Positions 8,601 through 15,289 of a DNA stretch of 64,000 nucleotides are shown here, piece by piece. Within the stretch, counting starts at the first letter, position 1. Each line of letters starts with the position of its first letter. The notes beneath the pieces were generated by a model that ran no database searches, was not told the DNA's origin, and was given only the letters and a program-made list of their open reading frames with translations. Made by a program: the position numbers and the translations under genes. This DNA is from Nocardioides mesophilus (GTDB lineage: Bacteria > Actinomycetota > Actinomycetes > Propionibacteriales > Nocardioidaceae), in contig NZ_CP060713.1 in the NCBI RefSeq assembly GCF_014395785.1, forward strand, positions 214,501-278,500. The letters run 5' to 3'.

Positions 8601-9807
8601 GTGACGTCGCCGACGGTGAGGAAGTAGGAGGCGTAGCCCAGCCCGGTGATCACCTGCAGCTCGTCGTCCAGGCGCTTCCAGATCCGCTGCCGGGGGGCGG
8701 TGCCGTAGCGCCGGCCGATGCCGGCCTCGCACCGTGCCCGCAGCAGCTGGTCGGCCGAGCGGGCCGCCGACCCGGGCCCCAGGTCGAACTCCGGGAAGTG
8801 CACCTCCCCCAGCCCCAGGTCGGTGCGCGGGTCGACGGCGCAGCGGTCGGCCACCAGGCGGGTCCGGGAGACCAGGTCGCGCGCCGCCCGCTCGCCCCCC
8901 TCGAGCCCCGCGAACCGGCAGATCTCCTCGGCGACCTCAGCCATCTCCTTGCCGGACTTCAAGAAGCCCTCGGCGTTGCGGCGGTCGACGTGGCGAAGGT
9001 CCAGCGGCACCAGCCGGCGGGCCGCGTCGAGCACGTCCACGGTGGGCGCGTCGGCCCGGTCGGCGTAGCGCACCGCGTTGGTGAGCACGGCGCCCAGCCG
9101 TTGCTCGTGGGCCAGCCCCAGCATCCGGGCCGCGTGCGGGGAGGACCCGGGACCCGAGCCGGGCAGCCGGTGCGAGACCGCCTCCACCAGCAGGTCGGCC
9201 GGATCGACCACGCTGCGCCAGCGCTGCAGCACGGCCCGGCCCAGGTCGGCACGTCGGAGCGTGGCCGCCCGGCCGAGCTCCGAGGCCGGGCCGAGCAGCA
9301 CCAGGACGTCGGCGTCCCGGCCGGCCTGCAGGTGCTCGGCGACGAGCTCGAGGGTGGTCACCGGCGTGCCCCGCTCCCCGGAGAGGTGGGTGGCCGAGAC
9401 CAACCGGCAGATCGTCGCCCACCCGCGCTTGCTGCCGGCCAGGAAGGTCACCCGCGGCAGCCGGGCGTCACGGAACGCCCCGCCCCGCACCGGGGTCCGG
9501 TCGGCCCCGCCGGCCCGCCCGGCCCCGCCGGCGCCGGGACGGCCGGTCCGGTCACCCGACCCCCGGACGCCGGGGGGACCAGGCCGGAGGGGGCGATCGC
9601 GAGGTCGACGCCGAGGACCGGACGGATCCCGCCCTCGAGACAGGCCTTGGCGAACTTGACCGCCCCGTAGGTGCCGTCGCGGTCGGTGAGCGCCAAGGTG
9701 TCCATCTCGTGCTCGACGGCCCGCTCGACCAGCGTGCGGGGGTGCGAGGCGCCGTACTGGAGGGAGTAGCCCGACGCCACGTGCAGATGGACGAACGGAT
9801 CAGGCAA
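5693..9807 (-). CDS. dnaE2: error-prone DNA polymerase DnaE2 (frame disrupted near the PHP domain)
   Basis: A C-family polymerase alpha homologue of about 1,371 residues once one frameshift is repaired. The PHP domain begins MPDPFVHLHVASGYSLQYGASHP. Catalytic Asp residues lie in PDVDVDVE, and the tail SSGFRMSPYADIKP to KLWHSSPG is typical of DnaE2. The TTG start has a GGGGAG site and overlaps the HEPN gene by 8 nt. The frame breaks between about 9490 and 9550, in a Gly/Pro-rich GC stretch, and continues as RGGAFRDARLPRVTFLA; one base seems to be missing. The protein is longer than usual because of a Gly/Arg/Ser-rich linker (coded around 6500-6830) containing 27-bp repeats. DnaE2 extends past lesions copied by a Y-family enzyme. 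Confidence 0.88.
6586..6666. repeat. three 27-bp tandem repeats within dnaE2
   Basis: Three near-identical 27-bp units encode repeats of about nine residues of the form RDSARQAEG in the disordered linker of DnaE2. The repeat length is a multiple of three, so the frame is kept. Confidence 0.8.
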
Positions 9808-10264
9808 CGGAGCTCCCCGGCGCGTAGGGCAGGTGCTCGGGGACGGGCAGGTGCCGGACGAGGCCGAGGGACTCCTCGACCACGGCCAGGAACCGGTCGG
9901 CGTCGCGGACCAGGTCGTCGGCCTCCCGCTCGGTGACGGCCCGGACCGAGCCGGCCTCGGCGGCCGCGCGCTTGGCCGCCCCGGCCGAGAAGAACGTCGC
10001 CCACTCGGCGAGCTCGGGGGCGACCTCGGCCAGCAGCAGCCAGGCGTTGCGCTGCACCGGCCGGCCCCGGGACGGACGACGGCTCGGCCGGGCCCGGGCG
10101 GCGAGCAGCGCGGCGGTGGCCCGCAGCGCCGCCACGTGGGCCGAGGCGTAGCGCAGCGGCACCTCGGTGGTGGTGATCGCCTCCCGGAGGGAGGCTGCGG
10201 AGAGCGCGAGGTAGGCGTGGCTGGCAGCCGGGACGTCGAAGGGGCGCAGCGTCGAGGTGGTCAT
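9800..10264 (-). CDS. SAV_6107-like HEPN domain protein
   Basis: A 154-residue, almost wholly helical, Ala-rich protein matching the HEPN family named after SAV_6107, which recurs beside dnaE2 in actinobacteria. I recognise it from the pattern HAYLALSAASLREA, LRYASAHVAALRATAALLAAR and the position. HEPN domains are often nucleotide-binding or RNase modules, but no RX4-6H catalytic motif is obvious, so activity is unknown. The ATG at 10264 is preferred over the adjacent GTG because its GAGGAG site is 6 nt upstream. The gene starts 10 bp after the DUF6504 gene and its end overlaps dnaE2, indicating one operon. Confidence 0.78.
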   Translation of the reverse strand: MTTSTLRPFDVPAASHAYLALSAASLREAITTTEVPLRYASAHVAALRATAALLAARARPSRRPSRGRPVQRNAWLLLAEVAPELAEWATFFSAGAAKRAAAEAGSVRAVTEREADDLVRDADRFLAVVEESLGLVRHLPVPEHLPYAPGSSVA

Positions 10265-10274
10265 CACGGTCTCC

Positions 10275-10751
10275 TCAGTCCGCGCACCGGGTCAGCAGCC
10301 AGCTGCCCGAGGCCCAGTCGAAGGTGAGGTCGAAGACGCCGCGACCTGCTCCCGCGGCGGCCAGGCCGCGGGCCGCCTCGACCCGCCAGATCTCCCGCTC
10401 CGCCGCCAGGTCACGAGCGGCCAGGTCACGGGCGGCCAGGTCACGGGCGGCCAGGTCACGGGCGGCCAGGTCACGCGACGGCCCCCCGCCCGGACCCGCG
10501 GACCCGGAGCCCGAGGCCGGACGCGACTCCGTGTGCATGTCCATGTCCATGTCCGTGTCCGTGTCAGAGCCGAGCACCGCACGGACCCCACCGGACTGCC
10601 ACCACGGGCCGGTCTCCACCCAGTGCGCCTCGATCTCGCAGACCTTCCACAGCCGTCCCTTCCAGAGGAACTGCTCGGGCCCCTCCTGCCGGCCGCCCGG
10701 CCCGGCCACCATGCCCCGGCGCACTTCCACGGGGTCGTCGTAACGTCGCAT
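10275..10751 (-). CDS. DUF6504 family protein, first gene of the SOS block
   Basis: A 158-residue protein. The N-terminal part (MRRYDDPVEVRRG, FLWKGRLWKVCEIEAHWVETG, WW) matches DUF6504, a small actinobacterial family found beside dnaE2. The middle is low complexity: alternating Asp-Thr and Asp-Met dipeptides, then five RDLAA repeats; the end is WRVEAARGLAAAGAGRGVFDLTFDWASGSWLLTR. The start follows GGAGGGTGCG. The LexA box 136 bp upstream makes this the lead gene of a damage-inducible operon. The function is unknown; position suggests an accessory to translesion synthesis. Confidence 0.75.
   Translation of the reverse strand: MRRYDDPVEVRRGMVAGPGGRQEGPEQFLWKGRLWKVCEIEAHWVETGPWWQSGGVRAVLGSDTDTDMDMDMHTESRPASGSGSAGPGGGPSRDLAARDLAARDLAARDLAARDLAAEREIWRVEAARGLAAAGAGRGVFDLTFDWASGSWLLTRCAD
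10405..10479. repeat. five 15-bp tandem repeats within the DUF6504 gene
   Basis: Five units of GCCAGGTCACGGGCG (first and last slightly altered) encode repeated RDLAA. A second slippage-prone tract of 6-bp units (CATGTC/CGTGTC) lies at about 10535-10566. Confidence 0.85.
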
Positions 10752-10886
10752 CGCACCCTCCGCTCGTCTCGGCTCGACCCCTCGACCCCGGCTGGACCAC
10801 CGCCCTGTGAAGCTGCTCTGCGCTGCCGCGGGAGCGGGCGGCCCCGGTGGAGGTGGGGGTCGAGGTCACCCCCACCGAGGCGGTGT

Positions 10887-10902
10887 TCGAACAGATGTTC
10901 GA
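10887..10902. promoter_or_regulatory. LexA-binding SOS box
   Basis: TCGAACAGATGTTCGA matches the actinobacterial LexA consensus TCGAAC-N4-GTTCGA perfectly. It is extended to GTTCGAAC on both sides (10885-10904). It lies 136 bp upstream of the DUF6504 gene on the minus strand and about 103 bp upstream of the divergent MFS gene. It most likely governs the mutagenesis operon. Confidence 0.9.
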
Positions 10903-10971
10903 ACGATCACCACGCTACACCGCCCTTCCGACAGGCCGTCAACCTTTGCTCGGAAATCCACAGTGGCACCA

Positions 10972-11015
10972 TTGCGGCGTCATCATGACGTCATTATGGT
11001 GTCGTCATGACGTCA
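10972..11015 (+). promoter_or_regulatory. leaderless promoter with paired operator-like repeats
   Basis: A -35 TTGCGG (10972-10977), a 17-bp spacer and a -10 TATGGT (10995-11000) place transcription start at the ATG at 11007. Identical 11-bp repeats TCATGACGTCA, each with the palindrome TGACGTCA, lie at 10983-10993 and 11005-11015, 22 bp apart, on both sides of the -10 box. This suggests repression of the exporter. Confidence 0.65.
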
Positions 11016-12293
11016 GCCTTCGACCTCCGCGCCCCGCTGCGGCTCCTGCGCACCCGCCGCGACCTGCGGCTGCTGCTCGGCGCCGGACTGGTCTCGCTCA
11101 CCGGCGACTGGATCCTCGGCGTCGGCCTGGCCTACGCCGTCTACGACCTCACCGGCTCGACCCTCGCCTCCGCCGCGACCCTGCTGGCGGCCTTCCTCCC
11201 CCAGCTCGCGATCGGGCCGGTCGCCGGCGTCTTCGCCGACCGCTGGGACCGCAAGCGCACGATGGTGGTCGCCAACCTGGTCATGGGCCTCGGCCTGGCA
11301 CCGTTGCTGTGGGTGACCGATCCGGGTGCCGTCTGGCTGGTCTACGCGGTGCTCGTCGTGCAGTCGGTGGCCGAGGTCTTCTTCGCCCCGGCCGAGCAGG
11401 CGCTGCTGCCCCGGCTGGTCGAGGACGCGGAGCTGGTCACCGCCAACGCCCTGAACGGGCAGGTGGCGCAGCTCGCCCGGCTCGTCGGCTCCGCGCTCGG
11501 CGGGGTCACCGCCGCGGTCGGCGGGATCCCCGCGGTCGCGGTCCTCGACGGCCTGACGTTCCTGCTCGCGGCCCTGCTGGTGGCGTCGGTGCGCACCAGC
11601 GGCCGGGTCTCCGCCCCCGACGTCGAGCCGGCCGAACGGGTGCTGCGGGAGCGGCTGCGGTCCTTCGGCCGGGACCTGCACGACGGCCTGCGGGCGGCAC
11701 GGCGCGAGCCGGCCGTCGTCACGATCATCGCCTTCACGGCCATCACCTGCGCCGGGGAGGGGGTCATGGGCACGCTGTTCGCCCCGTTCGTGCGCGACGT
11801 GCTGCACGGTGGCGGACAGGTCTACGGCGTCATCACCGCCGTGCAGGCGGTCGGCGGGATCGTCGGCGGGCTGGTCGCCGCCGGCATCGGGCACCGGTGG
11901 TCCCCCACCCTGCTCTTCGGCGCCGGCGCCGGGCTCTTCGGCCTCGTCGACCTCGCGATCTTCGTCTACCCGCTGGCCTACGACGCGGTGTGGCCGGCCG
12001 TCGTCGGCATGATGCTGGTCGGCGTCCCGGGCGCGGTCACCATGGCGGGCTACATGACGCTGTTCCAGCGCCACACCGTCGACGCCGAGCGCGGCCGGGT
12101 CTACAGCCTCGTGGGGCTCGCCCGCGCGCTGGCCGTCGTCGTCGGCACCACCACCGCCGGCTTCCTCGGCGAGACCGTGGGCATCGTGCCGATCCTGGCC
12201 CTGCAGGGCGTCGGGTACGTCGTCGCCGGCGCGATGGTGCTGGTGAGCCTGCGTGGCTACGTCCACGAGCAGCCCTCCGCGGTCGTGGTCTGA
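11007..12293 (+). CDS. MFS transporter, probable exporter
   Basis: A 428-residue polytopic membrane protein with about twelve hydrophobic segments. The major-facilitator motif A appears as GVFADRWDRKRTMV in the first loop. The N-terminal LGAGLVSLTGDWILGVGLAYAVYDLTGS and VVQSVAEVFFAPAEQALLPRLV resemble the MFS_3 group of drug and siderophore exporters. The substrate cannot be predicted. It is divergent from the SOS block and has its own leaderless promoter flanked by direct repeats, as expected for a regulated efflux gene. No regulator gene is adjacent. Confidence 0.85.
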   Translation: MTSAFDLRAPLRLLRTRRDLRLLLGAGLVSLTGDWILGVGLAYAVYDLTGSTLASAATLLAAFLPQLAIGPVAGVFADRWDRKRTMVVANLVMGLGLAPLLWVTDPGAVWLVYAVLVVQSVAEVFFAPAEQALLPRLVEDAELVTANALNGQVAQLARLVGSALGGVTAAVGGIPAVAVLDGLTFLLAALLVASVRTSGRVSAPDVEPAERVLRERLRSFGRDLHDGLRAARREPAVVTIIAFTAITCAGEGVMGTLFAPFVRDVLHGGGQVYGVITAVQAVGGIVGGLVAAGIGHRWSPTLLFGAGAGLFGLVDLAIFVYPLAYDAVWPAVVGMMLVGVPGAVTMAGYMTLFQRHTVDAERGRVYSLVGLARALAVVVGTTTAGFLGETVGIVPILALQGVGYVVAGAMVLVSLRGYVHEQPSAVVV

Positions 12294-12328
12294 GGCGGCC
12301 GCAGCCGGGAACCACTACAGTCCCGCGC

Positions 12329-12817
12329 ATGAGCGCCGAGCACGAGCCCGTCGAGCACCCCTCCATCACCCGCTTCCGCGCCGAGCTGGTCCGCCGCGGC
12401 GGCGCCGGGCGGATCGTCGTCCTCCCCGACTCCGTGCACACCGCCGCGCTGGCGGCGCAGGCGCTGGGTTGCGAGGTCGGGGCGATCGCGAACAGCCTCC
12501 TCTTCGACACCGACAGCTCTCCGCTGCTGATCCTCACCTCGGGAGCGCACCGGGTGGACACGGCCGCGGTGGCCGACCGGATCGGCACCGGGCCGCTGCG
12601 ACGTGCCCGACCGGAGTTCGTCCGCGAGCACACCGGCCAGGTGATCGGCGGCGTCTCCCCGTTCGACCACCCGGCGCCGGTGCCGACCTACATCGACCCG
12701 TGGCTGCGCCGCCACGAGGTGATCTGGGCCGCGGCCGGGCACCCGGCGGCCGTCTTCAGCACGACCTACGCCGAGCTGGTGGCGATGACCGGCGCGGCCG
12801 AGGTCGAGGTGGACTGA
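12329..12817 (+). CDS. YbaK/EbsC-type aminoacyl-tRNA deacylase
   Basis: A 162-residue protein of the YbaK/ProX editing fold, which hydrolyses mischarged aminoacyl-tRNA. Motifs include QALGCEVGAIANSLLF (family form GxxxxxIxKSL with Lys replaced by Asn), LILTSGAHRVD, TGQVIGGVSPFDHP and YIDPWL. The usual catalytic Lys is therefore not seen at its common position, so activity on Cys- or Ala-tRNA is uncertain. A TACAGT box ends 7 nt before the ATG, so the transcript is probably leaderless. It lies 35 bp after the MFS gene. Confidence 0.85.
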   Translation: MSAEHEPVEHPSITRFRAELVRRGGAGRIVVLPDSVHTAALAAQALGCEVGAIANSLLFDTDSSPLLILTSGAHRVDTAAVADRIGTGPLRRARPEFVREHTGQVIGGVSPFDHPAPVPTYIDPWLRRHEVIWAAAGHPAAVFSTTYAELVAMTGAAEVEVD

Positions 12818-12855
12818 GCCGACGGAGATCCGGGTCGACCCCGCGTGCAGCAGGT

Positions 12856-12879
12856 GGCGGGCCGGTTCGTCGGCCCGCC
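12856..12879. terminator. bidirectional hairpin between convergent genes
   Basis: GGCGGGCCG, a 6-nt loop, and CGGCCCGCC form a perfect 9-bp stem between the YbaK gene and the convergent EAL-GGDEF gene. Confidence 0.7.
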
Positions 12880-12883
12880 GTCC

Positions 12884-15127
12884 TCAGGGGCGCGGGTGCT
12901 TGAGCTGGTACATCCGCAGGTCCGCGGCGTGCAGCAGCCGGCCGAAGTCCTCGCCGTCCTGGGGGTAGGTGCTCAGGCCGATGCTGGCACTGACCACCAC
13001 CTCCTGGCCCGCGACCTGCAACGGCTCCCGGAGCGCGGCGGCGAGCCCGTCGGCGATCTCCTGGGCGCGCCCGCGGGCGCCGTCCGGGTCCAGCCCGGTG
13101 ACCACGACCAGGAACTCGTCGCCGCCGAAGCGGGCCAGCAGGTCCGAGCGCCGCACCCCGGCCTCGAGCCGGCGGGCCACCTGGACCAGCAGCTCGTCAC
13201 CGGCGGAGTGGCCGAGTGAGTCGTTGACCGTCTTGAAGCCGTCGAGGTCCATGAACAGCAGCGCCAGCGAGCTGTCGCCGGCGTGCGCCTCCCACAGCTC
13301 GGCCTCGACCCGCTCCTCGAAGCGGCGGCGGTTCATCAGCCCGGTGAGCGGGTCGGTGTAGGCCAGCTGCTCGATCCGGGTCAGGTAGCGGTGGGCGCGG
13401 TCGCGCTCCTGGACCAGGCCCTGCTCCGCCAGCACTCGTGCGCTCACGTCGGTCTGGACACCGATGTACTGCACCAGCCGGCCGCTGCGGTCGGTGACCG
13501 GCGCGAGGTGCAGCTCGTTCCACCACGGAAGCCGGTCCGGGCCGCGGTAGTTCAGCAGCGTCTCGCGGATCTCCACGCCCGCGTCGATCGCGGCGCGCAC
13601 CCGGGCCACCGCGGCGGGGTCGGTGTCCGGCCCCTGCAGGAAGCGGCAGTTGCCGCGCAGCAGGTCCTCCCGCCGGAAGCCGGCCAGCGCCTCGAAGGCG
13701 GCGTTGACGTAGATCAGCGGCTGGTCGGGGTGGGTCATGTCCGCGATGGTGACGCCGCTGGTGGCGGCGGCGAGCGCGCGGTCGATGAGGTTGTCCTCGA
13801 TCCGCACCAGCGTCACCCCCGCTGCGGCCGGGTCGGCCGGCACCTCCTCCGCGCTGACCCGGGCCAGCAGGTGGTGGGCCGCGTCCACGGCGACGTGGCG
13901 GTCGTAGGTCAGGGCGTACTCGAACATCCGGTCCATCTCCGGGCCGGTGTCGCCGAGGTCGCGGGCGAGCAGGGCGGTGCTGAAGTGCGGGCTGACCACG
14001 ACCACGTCCCACTCCCCCAGCACTGGGTCGTCGGCGGCCAGCGGCCCGCCGCGCAGGCCGGGCAGCAGCCCGTCGGGCAGGTCCTCACCGAGCGCGCAGA
14101 CGAAGCCGGTGCGCCGCACCAGCTCCCGGTACCGCTCGGCGGTCAGGGCGGTGAAGTGCCGGCGGTGCTGAAAGGTCGAGGCCAGGATCGCGGTCTCGCC
14201 GATCCGCATCGCCTCCCGCTCGATCTGCTTGCTGAGCTCGACCAGCAGCCGCTTCGGCGCCTGGCGCAGCGCGGTGCCGGGCGGCAGGCTGGCGAACGGC
14301 GAGCAGCCCTCCGGACGGTACGTCGTCGTGGCGACCGGGTCGAGCAGCCGGAGCGGGCGCGCGACCGGGCCGGGGTCGGGTGCCGCGGTGGGGCGGCCGA
14401 AGAGCCAGCCCTGGCCGAGGGTCGCGCCGAGCGCCAGCGCCATCATCAGGTGGTGCTCGGTCTCGATGCCCTCCGCGAGCACCAGCGCGCCGGCCCGCTG
14501 GGCGTAGGCGTTGACCGCGTTCATGATCTCCGCGATCCCCGCGGTCGGCCGCTGCTGCACCAGGCTCAGGTCGAGCTTGACCACGTCGGGCCGCAGCAGC
14601 GACATGAACGCCAGCGAGGCCGGGTCCGCGCCGACGTCGTCGAGCGCCACTCCCCAGCCGAGCTGGCGGACCCGTTCGACGGTGCGCAGCAGCTCGGCCG
14701 GCCGGGTCGCCAGTGCCCGCTCGGTGATCTCCAGCACCACGCGCAGGTGCCCGGGGGCGTTCTCGGCCAGCTCCAGCAGGTCCTCGAGCGGGGCCCGGTC
14801 CAGCACCTCCGGCTCCACGTTGACGAACAGGGTCAGCGGCGCCACCAGGCCGTGCTGGACGGCGCCGCGGAAGGCCGCGGCCCGGCAGGCCTCGTCGAGC
14901 CGGGCCAGCATCCCGCCGTGCCGGGCGGCCTCGAACAGGTCCGCGGGGCCGGCCAGCGGGCCCTCCGGTCCGCGGGCGAGCGCCTCGTAGGCGGCCACCC
15001 GGCCGGTGTCGAGCTCGACAATGGGCTGGTAGACGCTGCGGACCGCTCCGGCGTCGAGGATCGCCTTCAGCTCCTCGACGCGTGCGGTCTGCTCTGCGGT
15101 GGCGCTCCCGGCCGGGGCAGTGGTCAT
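12884..15127 (-). CDS. EAL-DICT-LOV-GGDEF bifunctional c-di-GMP protein
   Basis: A 747-residue signalling protein without clear membrane segments. Residues about 12-250 form an EAL phosphodiesterase with E48-A49-L50, N103, E133, D163-D164, K184, E219 and Q239 all present. Residues about 260-430 match a DICT sensor domain. Residues about 445-565 form a PAS domain with the LOV photoreceptor motif GNCRFLQGPDTD; the adduct Cys is C494, and N526, N537 and Q558 fit the flavin-contact positions. The C-terminal diguanylate cyclase has GGDEF at 668-672 and an inhibitory RxxD site at 659-662. Both opposing activities look intact, so blue light may switch the balance. The domain calls are by motif; which activity dominates is not known. 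Confidence 0.88.
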   Translation of the reverse strand: MTTAPAGSATAEQTARVEELKAILDAGAVRSVYQPIVELDTGRVAAYEALARGPEGPLAGPADLFEAARHGGMLARLDEACRAAAFRGAVQHGLVAPLTLFVNVEPEVLDRAPLEDLLELAENAPGHLRVVLEITERALATRPAELLRTVERVRQLGWGVALDDVGADPASLAFMSLLRPDVVKLDLSLVQQRPTAGIAEIMNAVNAYAQRAGALVLAEGIETEHHLMMALALGATLGQGWLFGRPTAAPDPGPVARPLRLLDPVATTTYRPEGCSPFASLPPGTALRQAPKRLLVELSKQIEREAMRIGETAILASTFQHRRHFTALTAERYRELVRRTGFVCALGEDLPDGLLPGLRGGPLAADDPVLGEWDVVVVSPHFSTALLARDLGDTGPEMDRMFEYALTYDRHVAVDAAHHLLARVSAEEVPADPAAAGVTLVRIEDNLIDRALAAATSGVTIADMTHPDQPLIYVNAAFEALAGFRREDLLRGNCRFLQGPDTDPAAVARVRAAIDAGVEIRETLLNYRGPDRLPWWNELHLAPVTDRSGRLVQYIGVQTDVSARVLAEQGLVQERDRAHRYLTRIEQLAYTDPLTGLMNRRRFEERVEAELWEAHAGDSSLALLFMDLDGFKTVNDSLGHSAGDELLVQVARRLEAGVRRSDLLARFGGDEFLVVVTGLDPDGARGRAQEIADGLAAALREPLQVAGQEVVVSASIGLSTYPQDGEDFGRLLHAADLRMYQLKHPRP

Positions 15128-15230
15128 GATTCGGTTCCTCCGTGGCCGACGGCACCCGTGGCCCGGCCGGACCAGGTTAGACGGCCGGTCTGCGGTTCGT
15201 CCCGATATCGGCTGCTTCGGCGCAGACGAC

Positions 15231-15266
15231 GGCGGGCCGCCCCGGAGCTTCCCGGGGCGGCCCGCC
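15231..15266 (-). terminator. strong hairpin terminator after the amidase gene
   Basis: A perfect 15-bp GC-rich stem (GGCGGGCCGCCCCGG and complement) with a 6-nt loop, 23 bp beyond the amidase stop codon. Confidence 0.8.
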
Positions 15267-15289
15267 GCCGTACTGCTGGGTGGTGCCGG

